This document shows positions 1 to 7,229 of a DNA stretch of 33,497 bases, piece by piece. The position numbers were made by a program, and so were the translations under genes. The DNA is taken from the IMG/VR virus record IMGVR_UViG_3300024517_000064, positions 1 to 33,497 of that record. One strand, 5' to 3'. How positions within the stretch are numbered: the first letter of the stretch is position 1; each line of letters opens with the position of its first letter. The notes under the pieces were generated by a model. That model was given only the letters and a program-made list of their open reading frames with translations. It made no database searches and was not told the DNA's origin. The DNA comes from a virus.

Positions 1-315
1 CCGCTATTGCGGTCCTACGAGTCCGACAAGTGGGCCCACTACCAGCTGACCCATGACCGGTCGCTCACCGACGACCAGCGGATCAAAGCGTACAACCAGT
101 ACCTCGGGGAGACCGGACGTTCCGACGATGCGGTCTCCGACTCGCTGCTACGCCGGGAAGCGTTCTACCGGGATCTCAGAGCGGTAGCGGAGGCCCAAGC
201 CTCGCACGCCATGTCCGGTGTGGGCGATCTGGAGACCCTGATCGCTGCCGGTGAAGAGATCAATCGTCTCGACAGACTGATCGCCGCCGTCGCCGAACGG
301 AGGGCCCAACAATGA
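1..315 (+). CDS. Hypothetical protein, 5' end cut by window edge
   Basis: The frame is open from the first base and ends at TGA 313-315. An internal TTG at 7 could start translation, but no ribosome site is visible, so the gene probably begins left of the window. The visible ~104 residues are charged and helical, with a C-terminal heptad-like stretch (ETLIAAGEEINRLDRLIAAV) that could form a coiled coil. No family was recognised. It shares an ATGA overlap with the next gene, so the two are probably translationally coupled in one operon. Confidence 0.6.
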   Translation, partial: PLLRSYESDKWAHYQLTHDRSLTDDQRIKAYNQYLGETGRSDDAVSDSLLRREAFYRDLRAVAEAQASHAMSGVGDLETLIAAGEEINRLDRLIAAVAERRAQQ

Positions 316-809
316 GGTCACCAGACGGCGAGACACAGGACGAGCGGGTTATGCGTCTGGCACGCATAGCCTGCCGTCACTGGTCGGCGAACGCCGACTA
401 TCAGGATCAGGTTCAGATCGCCGCAACAGCAGTCTGGCAGTGCCTAGACCTCGAAGACTACCAGTGCATTCGCAGGGCACGAAACGCCTGCGCTGATCGC
501 TGGCGTCAAGTACACGGCAGGAACGGATGCAAGACGTCGACCTCGATGCCCCTACACATCGGAGGGGAGAGTGTGTCTCTCGTCACATCGCTAAAGTCTT
601 TGTCGCCTACTGCCGAGAGTGAGATTGCAGACATAGACCACCTAAAGCCTGCCGCCTTAGCGGCAGAGGCTGGCCTAGAAGGCACTCTCAAGCTAGTAGC
701 TATCAGGCTAGCTGAGGGCACGCCTAAGAAGGACATCGCAGTAGAGCTAGGGGTACACCCCTCAAGGGTGTCCCAGCACATCACAAGCCTCAGGGAGGCA
801 CTCACATGA
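312..809 (+). CDS. Sigma-factor-like HTH protein
   Basis: This 165-aa protein probably acts in transcription. Residues ~28-70 resemble sigma-70 region 2: DYQDQVQIAATAVWQCLD recalls the E/D-D-L-V-Q-E-x(4)-VW core, and RNACADRWRQ follows. Residues ~125-163 form a C-terminal helix-turn-helix like sigma region 4 (GTPKKDIAVELGVHPSRVSQH). An ECF-like sigma factor or a sigma-derived DNA-binding regulator both fit. The start is the ATG in an ATGA overlap with the gene before, and the stop overlaps the next start in the same way. Codons such as CTA are common towards the end, and this part looks less GC-rich than its neighbours. Confidence 0.65.
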   Translation: MRSPDGETQDERVMRLARIACRHWSANADYQDQVQIAATAVWQCLDLEDYQCIRRARNACADRWRQVHGRNGCKTSTSMPLHIGGESVSLVTSLKSLSPTAESEIADIDHLKPAALAAEAGLEGTLKLVAIRLAEGTPKKDIAVELGVHPSRVSQHITSLREALT

Positions 810-1126
810 GCCGCCACAGACACGACCACGTTGAGCTAGGCCCCACCGTTAACCGGTGGCACGTCGAATGTATGGACCTCGGAGCTCTAGGCACCAACGT
901 CTATGTGACCATAGACGGCATGGTCGGACTCGAATGCACCGCAAACGACGACATCGTGGTGAGCGTGATCCCCATGCTCAACGTCTCTGGTCTCTGGAAC
1001 GTCCGTTGCTGGGACGCACCAGGGCAAGAGGAATGGTCGCCCGACTCTGACGACCTCAAGGACCTCGACGGCGCCATCGTAGTGGCGCTGGAAGCCATCC
1101 GAAAGATCATTGCCGACCGGGCCTAG
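806..1126 (+). CDS. Hypothetical protein
   Basis: A 106-aa acidic protein of unknown function. The sequence looks like a small mixed alpha/beta domain: strands around residues 30-75 (NVYVTIDGMVGL, DDIVVSVIPML) and a C-terminal helix (DGAIVVALEAIRKIIADRA). No motif was recognised. The start overlaps the previous stop as ATGA. It is the last gene of the first operon block, and a 125-nt gap with a promoter candidate follows. Confidence 0.7.
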   Translation: MSRHRHDHVELGPTVNRWHVECMDLGALGTNVYVTIDGMVGLECTANDDIVVSVIPMLNVSGLWNVRCWDAPGQEEWSPDSDDLKDLDGAIVVALEAIRKIIADRA

Positions 1127-1129
1127 CAC

Positions 1130-1141
1130 CCGGCTATACTC
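1130..1141 (+). promoter_or_regulatory. Candidate promoter, TATACT -10 box
   Basis: The 12-mer CCGGCTATACTC lies just after the stop of the preceding gene and recurs exactly at 3554-3565. TATACT at 1135-1140 matches the -10 consensus. A weak TTGCCG lies at 1110-1115, but its 19-nt spacer is long. Transcription would start near 1147, giving a 5' leader of roughly 105 nt before the ATG at 1252. The call rests on the -10 match, the repeat and the intergenic position. Confidence 0.5.
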
Positions 1142-1142
1142 T

Positions 1143-1249
1143 CCCCGTTACCCTTCTGTCGGGGGGTACCTGTCGCCTGTGGTGGTGCGTCAGGATCAAT
1201 ACCCCCCGGCTCTCTCGGCCACATGTGGGGGTAGAGGTAGGAGGTACCC
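1143..1249 (+). promoter_or_regulatory. Structured 5' leader with competing pairings
   Basis: Three alternative pairings share the G-run at 1161-1170: CCCCG 1143-1147 with CGGGG 1160-1164; GGGGGGTA 1161-1168 with TACCCCCC 1200-1207; and GGGTACC 1164-1170 with GGTACCC 1243-1249. The last pairing covers the end of the ribosome site (GGTAGGAGG 1236-1244) and the spacer before ATG 1252. These pairings exclude each other, which would suit control of translation of the endolysin operon. No known riboswitch class was recognised. Confidence 0.35.
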
Positions 1250-1251
1250 AA

Positions 1252-1407
1252 ATGGTACACGATGCGAACGAAGAACTATCACCAGAAGAACAAGACGGCG
1301 ACGCCGACCTGTCACCCGGGGCCGAGGATCTGATCGAAATATCTCAGATCCTGGACTGGGAAGCGGCCATCGCCGACGAGGGTAACATCATTGCGGTGAT
1401 CCGATGA
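1252..1407 (+). CDS. Small acidic hypothetical protein
   Basis: A 51-aa, strongly acidic protein of unknown function. ATG 1252 is chosen over the upstream start at 1225 because GGTAGGAGG (1236-1244) sits 7 nt before it, the best ribosome site in this part of the window. The protein is rich in E and D (EELSPEEQDGDADLSPGAED), with a C-terminal helix and strand. Its stop overlaps the start of the endolysin gene as ATGA. It leads the endolysin operon, so it may be a translational leader or a lysis accessory (inference only). Confidence 0.65.
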   Translation: MVHDANEELSPEEQDGDADLSPGAEDLIEISQILDWEAAIADEGNIIAVIR

Positions 1408-2219
1408 GCCACCTTTACAGCCGTGAAGAAGCGGGCCTCGGTCAGCCCCGCAGGGTATCGCACAGCGTGCGCCCCGAGGGTATCACCGCCCACTGGTGGG
1501 GCCCATCACCGTTGGGTGGAGACCGCAGCCACGACAGGTGTGCGGGCATCTGGCGTGGAGGGTACCGCTACCACACCCAGTCCAGAGGATGGTCCGACAT
1601 AGCGTACAGCTCCGGCGTATGCTACCACGGGCACCGCTTCGAGGGCCGAGGCGCAGGTGTCCGCACCGCAGCCAACGGCACGAACGCCGGTAACAGCCGC
1701 TCGCTCGCCGTGGTCTACATCGCAGGTGTGGGCGACCCGCTCACCGAGGCCGCCAAAGCCGCATTCCACCTCGAAGCACAACGTCTAGGTCAGCCCCTCA
1801 AGTGGGCCCACCGGGACTGGAAGTCCACAGGCTGCCCGGGTGACGAGCTCGCCGCATGGATCCACGCTGGATCCCCTGCGTCAGGCGCCGTACTCGATAC
1901 GCCACCGTCAGTCGACCTCAAAGACGTCGACTTCGCAGCACTCCGCCGCCTAGTCGCAGCCGCCCTACTCAACTCGATCCCCCACCAACCGCAGCTCCGC
2001 CAGAAGGACAAGGGCATACATGTCGCCTTCTTGCAGAAGGTGTTGAACCATGCTGCCGGTCGCAAACTCAAGGTTGACGGGTCCTTCGGACCGTCCACCC
2101 ATCAGGCCGTTCGTGAAGTGCAACGCTTCACCGGAATACAAGCTGACGGTATCGTCGGCCCCCAAACCTGGACCGTATTAGCGTTCAGCTTAGAGAAGAT
2201 CCGTCGAGGAGACCAGTGA
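1404..2219 (+). CDS. Endolysin: N-acetylmuramoyl-L-alanine amidase with peptidoglycan-binding domain
   Basis: This 271-aa enzyme should cut the bond between muramic acid and L-alanine in the host wall. Residues ~18-155 match the PGRP/amidase_2 fold: His30 (GITAHWWG), His136 and Cys144 (AHRDWKSTGCPGD) are the expected zinc ligands, and GWSDIAYSS at 62-70 is the usual PGRP signature. Residues ~203-258 are a PG_binding_1 domain (LKVDGSFGPSTHQAVREVQR, then ADGIVGPQTW). There is no signal peptide or membrane segment, so release needs a holin. The holin candidates lie on the opposite strand at 12374-13382. It overlaps the upstream gene as ATGA and the downstream gene as GTGA. Confidence 0.93.
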   Translation: MSHLYSREEAGLGQPRRVSHSVRPEGITAHWWGPSPLGGDRSHDRCAGIWRGGYRYHTQSRGWSDIAYSSGVCYHGHRFEGRGAGVRTAANGTNAGNSRSLAVVYIAGVGDPLTEAAKAAFHLEAQRLGQPLKWAHRDWKSTGCPGDELAAWIHAGSPASGAVLDTPPSVDLKDVDFAALRRLVAAALLNSIPHQPQLRQKDKGIHVAFLQKVLNHAAGRKLKVDGSFGPSTHQAVREVQRFTGIQADGIVGPQTWTVLAFSLEKIRRGDQ

Positions 2220-2428
2220 ACGATTCAGCTTCCATGATCCCTAGCGTCAAGCCTGAACCACAGGTGCTAGGAATGAAACCGCTAGAAGTGGCACCCGTTA
2301 AGACCTTCATGGTCCCCGAAGATGAGATCGATCAGCCGATCAACTTCGACGGTGTACTTGGTGACGACATGGAGATCACCTCAATGTGTGACACTGAGAA
2401 CCCTGAGCCCTGTGACGCCTGCGGATGA
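2216..2428 (+). CDS. Small protein with C-terminal Cys cluster
   Basis: A 70-aa protein of unknown function, starting at GTG 2216 in a GTGA overlap with the endolysin stop. It is acidic and proline-rich, and ends in three cysteines (C58, C66, C69; pattern C-x7-C-x2-C) only one residue from the C-terminus. This could bind a metal or form disulfides. It sits between the endolysin and a 311-aa unknown gene in the same operon. No family was recognised. Confidence 0.6.
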   Translation: MNDSASMIPSVKPEPQVLGMKPLEVAPVKTFMVPEDEIDQPINFDGVLGDDMEITSMCDTENPEPCDACG

Positions 2429-3360
2429 GCCGGCACGCATTTAACGGGTGGCAAACCCTATTCCCCGGCACCCGCTCGCAGTATAGGCAGCAGCACTGCG
2501 ACGCACCGATAGACCGCCCGCTCGACACCGCCACGGTGCTCGAGTCCGAGGAGATCGACTGGGCGAACACCAAGTGGGGCCACCATGGTGCCATAGACAT
2601 ACGCTCCCCGTGGAAGTCGCCCCGTGACATAGGTGGACGGTCAATGCAGAAGGCCCACTCGTTTAAGCGGGCCAAGTTCACCATCGGGCACCCCGACGTC
2701 GGCTACTACGACGCCTACATCCCCGTGCCGGCAAGAGAAGACGGCTACTGGATCGAACACAACCCCAAACCCCTCATGCGTATGGAGCTCGAGGACTTCA
2801 TCGGTTCACTCCGAGGGAGTTACGCCTTCTACGACAGGCACATCCTCCTCATCGCCGACGTACCGGACCGTGACGGGACCCTCATCTGGGAACTCATCGG
2901 AGTGTCACGCACCTCAGGGTGGAAGGCCATGGCCCTAGCACGCTACGACAAGGACATGAACCTGATCGGGGTACACCCGCAGGACAAGCCGGTAACGTGG
3001 GGTGCAGGATTCCAGCAGCGCCAGTCGGGTGACGGTGTACCGTTGAGCTCCAGGCTTTGGAACTCGTTCGACCCGCCGCACCGACTCGCCATGTCACTGA
3101 AGGGCAACGACTTTGAGAAGATGAGTTTCCCTTGGGCCAACGACTGGCTCGCCTTGGACGGGGCACAGATCGACTGGGGGGTACTTTCCCTGTCGGAGAA
3201 ACTGCTGGCCGAGTCGCTCGTTGCACACGGCGCAGTGATAGACGACCACGGATCCACCCGGATCAGTGTCGTCGACGGGGCACAAGCCACCAGTTACTCC
3301 AACCTCTCCAACCAGCTGGCGTTCGGCAAGTTCCGGCGTGTCACTAAGGGGACAACATGA
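2425..3360 (+). CDS. Hypothetical protein of endolysin operon
   Basis: A 311-aa soluble protein with no recognised domain. It lacks a signal peptide and membrane segments and is rich in W, Y, H and D. Clusters such as WANTKWGHHGAIDIR (46-60), GYWIEHNPKP and TLIWELIGVS suggest a beta-rich fold, perhaps carbohydrate-related or a virion or wall-active accessory, but none is an identified active site. The ATG overlaps the previous stop as ATGA, and its own stop overlaps the next ATG. Its place two genes after the endolysin suggests a late role (inference). Confidence 0.65.
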   Translation: MSRHAFNGWQTLFPGTRSQYRQQHCDAPIDRPLDTATVLESEEIDWANTKWGHHGAIDIRSPWKSPRDIGGRSMQKAHSFKRAKFTIGHPDVGYYDAYIPVPAREDGYWIEHNPKPLMRMELEDFIGSLRGSYAFYDRHILLIADVPDRDGTLIWELIGVSRTSGWKAMALARYDKDMNLIGVHPQDKPVTWGAGFQQRQSGDGVPLSSRLWNSFDPPHRLAMSLKGNDFEKMSFPWANDWLALDGAQIDWGVLSLSEKLLAESLVAHGAVIDDHGSTRISVVDGAQATSYSNLSNQLAFGKFRRVTKGTT

Positions 3361-3533
3361 ACGACTGCGAAGACCATGTAGCTATCCGGGGCTCACTGTT
3401 CTGCCCGAACTGCGACAAACTGGTTGACCCCCTAGCCCTAAAGACAATCGACATCAGGTCGTTTGCCGGCCCCCAGTCCCTCAACCCCAAGGTTGAGCGG
3501 TTCTTGGAGACCGGGGACCCTTCGGGAATGTAG
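3357..3533 (+). CDS. Small zinc-ribbon-like protein
   Basis: A 58-aa protein starting at ATG 3357 (ATGA overlap) and ending at TAG 3531-3533. The N-terminus has C4, H7, C16 and C19 (CEDH, then FCPNCDKL), which looks like a compact zinc knuckle. The rest (DPLALKTIDIRSFAGPQSLN) is unknown. It closes the endolysin operon, and a candidate leaderless promoter begins 20 nt after its stop. Confidence 0.6.
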   Translation: MNDCEDHVAIRGSLFCPNCDKLVDPLALKTIDIRSFAGPQSLNPKVERFLETGDPSGM

Positions 3534-3553
3534 GGCGCACGCTCGACAGGGGA

Positions 3554-3571
3554 CCGGCTATACTCAACGTA
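3554..3571 (+). promoter_or_regulatory. Candidate leaderless promoter
   Basis: CCGGCTATACTC (3554-3565) is an exact copy of the 12-mer at 1130-1141. TATACT at 3559-3564 is followed after 6 nt by ATG 3571, so a transcript starting the usual ~7 nt after the -10 box would begin at the start codon. No ribosome site precedes the ATG, which fits a leaderless mRNA, common in Actinobacteria. No good -35 box is visible. Confidence 0.6.
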
Positions 3572-4176
3572 TGGCATTCGGACGGTACCCATGGATCTGG
3601 CAGATAGACCATATTAGCAGGGCAATAGGCCTAGCTCCTGAATCCTTTCAGGAAGTGATAGCCCCCGTCTGGAACACATCGCTGGAACGGCGGCGAGGCG
3701 TCGTGAACCTCGCAGCCGACAGCGAACTTCTCCCACCCGTCAGGTTCCTCCTCCTCCACGGTGTGCTCCCCAATGAGATCAGCAAGATCACCGAGGTCAA
3801 CGAGGCGGCAATCAAACGGTTCGCCTACGGCCACAAGCACGCACCCACACCGAAAGCACTCGACGTCGTAGCCCGCACCAAGAACGGGCAGTCCGCAGCA
3901 GAGATCCTGCGGGACGTAGGGAACACCGGTAAGGGCTGGCTGTACCGTGTGCTCGACCAAGCCAGGATCACACCCACCCCGTTCGGCAAACGTGGAGCCA
4001 CGAACAACGAACAGAGAGCGAAAGTTGCTGAGCTTTACAGGGCCGGCAAGACTTATTCACAAATCTCCTCAAGTACCGGCGTGTCTTTGACGAACGTGAA
4101 GAACATACTCCGAAGGGCCAGAGATTCCGGTCAGCTGCCAGAGTACGGTACCAGAGAGAAGGCCACCAATGATTGA
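3571..4176 (+). CDS. HTH DNA-binding protein
   Basis: A 201-aa protein. ATG 3571 is preferred over in-frame starts from 3463 because those lie inside the preceding gene and because the TATACT box sits 6 nt upstream. It seems to hold two or three helix-turn-helix units: residues ~64-84 (EISKITEVNEAAIKRFAYG), ~95-120 (QSAAEILRDVGNTGKGWLYR) and a C-terminal unit (TYSQISSSTGVSLTNVKNI) at ~160-185 that resembles resolvase or sigma region 4 HTHs. It may be an early regulator or DNA-binding protein. Its last 8 nt overlap the nuclease gene. Confidence 0.65.
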   Translation: MAFGRYPWIWQIDHISRAIGLAPESFQEVIAPVWNTSLERRRGVVNLAADSELLPPVRFLLLHGVLPNEISKITEVNEAAIKRFAYGHKHAPTPKALDVVARTKNGQSAAEILRDVGNTGKGWLYRVLDQARITPTPFGKRGATNNEQRAKVAELYRAGKTYSQISSSTGVSLTNVKNILRRARDSGQLPEYGTREKATND

Positions 4177-5059
4177 AACTCCCGTCACCATCCTCGACCC
4201 TGAAGGGGTCAAGGGCACACCGTTCGTCGAGGTAGTACGCCAGTCGTCTATCTCCGGGGTGGGCACCTGTTCCCGTCAGCTCATGTTCGACCGGATCCAC
4301 GGGTGGCAGCCGGGAGTGTTCAAGACGTTCGGCACCGCATATCATGCGGGGCTCGAAGCGTACCATCGGGGCGGCGAAGCTGCACCCGCAGTGGACTACG
4401 CCTTCTCCGATGCCGGCCAGAAGGATGCGGGCGACGAACCGCTCCCCGAGTCGGCATGGTCCGACTCCGACTGGGGCTCACTCCAAGGCGCCATCGACGT
4501 GTGTCAAGGCATGGTCCGTGTGTACCTGTCCGACTACGAGTGGGAGGTGCGCTACCCCGAGCTGGTAGGCCGCACGATAGGTGTCGAGGTCGACATCCAT
4601 GCAGACCTGCCACGTCCCGGCTTCGTACTGAAGGGCACCGTTGACCGGGCCATCGACGTGCAAGGCACCGAGCTCGGTGAAGAACTTCAACTCGACCACC
4701 TCCTCGTCGACTACAAGACAGCCCGCAGGGCATGGCCCAAGGGCAAAGAACACCCTCGGAAGAACGTCCAGGGTTCATGGTACGTTCACTGGTGGAGGTA
4801 CCTGTGGTCAATGCAGAACGGCGGGGAGATCCTCCGTACCGGGTTCGCATTCGACATCATGACCCACAAGGGGAAGCATGAGGTCCGTTACGTCAAGCCC
4901 ACGGATGCCCAAGTGGCAGCCGTGTTGAGCAAGGCCGCATCGTATGTGTCCCTCATCGAGAACGACGGGCCATGGTTGCCCAACACGGACTCGTTCCTGT
5001 GTTCGGCCAAGTGGTGTGACCATTGGAACCGCTGCGAGTACGGCGCAGCGATAAGCTGA
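4169..5059 (+). CDS. Cas4/RecB-like Fe-S PD-(D/E)XK nuclease
   Basis: A 296-aa nuclease of the RecB/Cas4 group, likely processing DNA ends in phage recombination or replication. Visible motifs are C34 (GVGTCSRQL), H59 (FGTAYHAGLEAY), the catalytic core D159 (LKGTVDRAID) and D181-x-K183 (LLVDYKTAR), and Q201-x3-Y205 (QGSWY). C278, C283 and C289 (FLCSAKWCDHWNRC) would join C34 to hold a 4Fe-4S cluster, as in Cas4 and AddB. No cas1, cas2 or repeat array is nearby, so a CRISPR role is unlikely. The start ATG overlaps the HTH gene by 8 nt. The following small protein may be its DNA-binding partner. Confidence 0.88.
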   Translation: MIETPVTILDPEGVKGTPFVEVVRQSSISGVGTCSRQLMFDRIHGWQPGVFKTFGTAYHAGLEAYHRGGEAAPAVDYAFSDAGQKDAGDEPLPESAWSDSDWGSLQGAIDVCQGMVRVYLSDYEWEVRYPELVGRTIGVEVDIHADLPRPGFVLKGTVDRAIDVQGTELGEELQLDHLLVDYKTARRAWPKGKEHPRKNVQGSWYVHWWRYLWSMQNGGEILRTGFAFDIMTHKGKHEVRYVKPTDAQVAAVLSKAASYVSLIENDGPWLPNTDSFLCSAKWCDHWNRCEYGAAIS

Positions 5060-5082
5060 AGAATCCCCTAAAGGAATCGACC

Positions 5083-5104
5083 GTGCCATCCGAAGGGATA
5101 GCAC
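5083..5104 (+). other. Short hairpin in intergenic gap
   Basis: GTGCCATCC (5083-5091) pairs with GGATAGCAC (5096-5104), with one C-A mismatch, around a GAAG tetraloop closed by C-G. It lies in the 65-nt gap between the nuclease gene and the next ATG at 5125. It has no T-run, so it could be an mRNA-stabilising, processing or weak termination element. Confidence 0.4.
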
Positions 5105-5124
5105 ACGACGAAAGAGAGAGCCGA

Positions 5125-5634
5125 ATGGCTTTAACTGAGAAGGACCAGCAGATATTCGCCAGCGTGGCGGTCAAAGGGGCAGTCGATCTTGTCGCTGCCG
5201 GCCAACGCACGAGTCTGGACGACACATCATCGGAGATCTTCGGGCTACTGCTCGACCTCGCCGCCCTCGCAGTCGGTGCACAAACACCAGCAGCGCCGGC
5301 ACAGGCTCCCGTGAGCTACCCTGCGGAGACCCCCTTGGTCCCACACGCAGAAGCACAGCAGACCACTGAGGGAGCCGTACAGGCCGTCTCAGCGGCATTC
5401 GGTGCTACTGCGATCCAGCCAGCCCCATCAGACGGCCCTTGGTACGAGCTGTTCCGGGACCCGGCACTGTTCTTCGACAACCGCAACTCCAAGCGGAACC
5501 CGAAGGCACCGGACTTCAAGGCCAAGAACACCTCCAACATCGTCGACGCCAAGGGAGAGCCAGCTGCTCTCTGGATCGACGGACGTTCCACCCCGGACTG
5601 GGTGGAAGACTGGGCAACAACCCTACCAGTCTAA
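5125..5634 (+). CDS. Hypothetical, possible ssDNA-binding partner of nuclease
   Basis: A 169-aa protein. ATG 5125 is chosen because a purine-rich site (AAAGAGAGAG) lies just upstream and earlier in-frame starts fall inside the nuclease gene. Residues 1-50 are helical, 52-100 form an Ala/Pro-rich flexible linker, and 104-169 form a compact domain (WYELFRDPALFFDNRNSKR, then PDFKAK, then AALWIDGRSTPDWVEDW). The DNR, PDFK and ALW-D-P-W pattern is familiar from unnamed actinophage proteins near recombination genes. A DNA-binding role is only inferred from its place beside the nuclease. Confidence 0.6.
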   Translation: MALTEKDQQIFASVAVKGAVDLVAAGQRTSLDDTSSEIFGLLLDLAALAVGAQTPAAPAQAPVSYPAETPLVPHAEAQQTTEGAVQAVSAAFGATAIQPAPSDGPWYELFRDPALFFDNRNSKRNPKAPDFKAKNTSNIVDAKGEPAALWIDGRSTPDWVEDWATTLPV

Positions 5635-5647
5635 CTAGGCGTACACC

Positions 5648-5676
5648 GGGGGGTCGGCCCTAACAGGCCGGCCCCT
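5648..5676 (+). terminator. Candidate terminator hairpin without T-tract
   Basis: GGGTCGGCC (5651-5659) pairs with GGCCGGCCC (5666-5674) with one G-T wobble, extended by G5650-C5675, around a 6-nt loop. No T-run follows, as is common for hairpin terminators in high-GC actinobacterial genomes. It lies in the 75-nt gap between the nuclease block and the sigma-like gene at 5710, where a new unit may start. Confidence 0.5.
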
Positions 5677-5709
5677 CAACAAACCACCATCTTCTACCGA
5701 ACGGGTAAC

Positions 5710-6327
5710 ATGAACGACAACACCACCAAACGCAGCCTCGAAGAACTACGTGTCATAGCGATGCACTGCACCAAACCGATCCGCTCCACCCCGAACAACG
5801 ATGAGGACGACTGCTTCAACTACGTCTGGTCCGAACTGTGGAACCGGGACCAAACCCACGGCCCGCACGACTCGAACATCCTGTTCTGGCTGGGACGCAA
5901 GTACGCCCACCGTTTCTTCGAGACGACCTACGGTCGCAGCGACTCGAAACAAGGTCGCCGTCAGCTCCACGAGAACACCGTCACAGCATCCGCCACCGTC
6001 TCCACCGAGACCGGCGAGTCCATGACATGGTTGGAGGTCGCCGGCAATGGCGCCAACTACACAACCTGCGGACATATCGCCGGCCCAGAATCCGCCCTCA
6101 ACACCGACGAGTTCTACCTCGACGACATGGGAATCCAGGGTGAAGACAGAGAGATCATCGACCGGCTACTCGCAGGCGACAAGCGAGCCGACATCTGCGA
6201 AACGCTAGGCATCAGCCGCAACACGTTCGCCAAACGCCTGCGCCTCCTCGCCATCGACATGTACGGGTCAGAGAAGATCGAAGAAGAACAGGCCACCCGC
6301 AACCTGATGAAACTGCGTGGCCGGTGA
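5710..6327 (+). CDS. Sigma-like HTH protein
   Basis: A 205-aa protein with the layout of a divergent sigma factor. The N-terminus (DDCFNYVWSELWNRDQ, then FWLGRKYAHRFFE) recalls sigma region 2. The C-terminus (DREIIDRLLAGDKRADICET, then LGISRNTFAKRLRLLA) at ~147-185 is a clear HTH like region 4. The middle is an acidic, less ordered linker. It begins at ATG 5710 after the hairpin at 5648-5676, with only a weak ribosome site. Its stop overlaps the helicase start as GTGA. It may recruit RNA polymerase to phage promoters or regulate replication genes. Confidence 0.6.
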   Translation: MNDNTTKRSLEELRVIAMHCTKPIRSTPNNDEDDCFNYVWSELWNRDQTHGPHDSNILFWLGRKYAHRFFETTYGRSDSKQGRRQLHENTVTASATVSTETGESMTWLEVAGNGANYTTCGHIAGPESALNTDEFYLDDMGIQGEDREIIDRLLAGDKRADICETLGISRNTFAKRLRLLAIDMYGSEKIEEEQATRNLMKLRGR

Positions 6328-7229
6328 GCTGGGAATACACCACCCTCGAGGACTACGTTGGCGAGGCAGCCGAATACGCTGCCCTCGGACGGATCCCCAC
6401 AGGGTTCCCGTTCTTCGACAAGCGGATCGGAGGTGGCGTCACCCAAGGTGAGGTCACCCTCATGCTCGCCCGCACCAGCGTCGGCAAGACATGGTGGCTC
6501 GCAAACGTCATCGCCAACAACCCGGGCATCCCCGCCATCTTCTTCTCCATCGAAATGGCAGGTCGTGCCATGGCGATACGCCTAGCGGCGATCACCACCG
6601 ACACCCCCGACGCAGAGATCAAACACCAGCTCGAAGAACAGGGCTACTCGTCGGCACTCGACAAGCTGCCCGACCTCCTCCCCAAACTCACACTCGTCGA
6701 CGACTCAGGCATCACCCTGCGTAAGATGTCGACGATCATCAACGAGGTCGAAGACCGCACAGGTGAGAGGCCCAGGTTTGTGGGCATCGACTACCTCGAG
6801 CTCGTGTCCGGCGCACCCGGCATGGAAGCAACATCGCAGGTGTCCGACCTGTCAAAGGACATCAAGCGGTGGGCCCGACGCATGGACGTCCACGTCTTCG
6901 TCCTACATCAGGTGCCCCGAGGGAGGATGGGGCAGAAGGACGGCAAGCCGTTGCAGAACGATGGGCATATGCCACTGACCCTACAGTCAGGGAAGTACGG
7001 CGGCGAGGAAGCCGCCGACTATGTGCTCGGAGCGTACCGCCCGCACCTCGACCCCGAGCTCACCTTCGATCAGATGGAGTTCCACAAGGGCGAGTTCTTT
7101 ATGCAGTTCTTGAAGACCAGAGGCGGAGATCAGACACACCCTCAAGGTGTGGAACACAGAATCAACACTCGTTCAGGGCGGATCCGCCCGCTGAAACGAT
7201 CCGACAACTACAATCAAGAGGCATTCTGA
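6324..7229 (+). CDS. DnaB-type replicative helicase, RecA core only
   Basis: This 301-aa ATPase should unwind DNA ahead of the phage fork. It matches the C-terminal RecA domain of DnaB: Walker A is ARTSVGKT (49-56), SIEM with catalytic Glu77, Walker B FVGIDYLELV with Asp156, a sensor-like His195-Gln196 (LHQVPRG), and KTRGG at 264-268 corresponding to the basic finger region. The DnaB N-terminal domain is missing, and the chain begins only ~25 residues before the core. It starts with GTG in a GTGA overlap and lies upstream of the primase gene at 8173, so the two probably act as a pair. Confidence 0.88.
   Translation: MSWEYTTLEDYVGEAAEYAALGRIPTGFPFFDKRIGGGVTQGEVTLMLARTSVGKTWWLANVIANNPGIPAIFFSIEMAGRAMAIRLAAITTDTPDAEIKHQLEEQGYSSALDKLPDLLPKLTLVDDSGITLRKMSTIINEVEDRTGERPRFVGIDYLELVSGAPGMEATSQVSDLSKDIKRWARRMDVHVFVLHQVPRGRMGQKDGKPLQNDGHMPLTLQSGKYGGEEAADYVLGAYRPHLDPELTFDQMEFHKGEFFMQFLKTRGGDQTHPQGVEHRINTRSGRIRPLKRSDNYNQEAF

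Noticed and set aside
4169-5059. CRISPR adaptation role for the Cas4-like gene
   Set aside because: There is no cas1, cas2 or repeat-spacer array in the window, and RecB-like Fe-S nucleases are common phage recombination genes.
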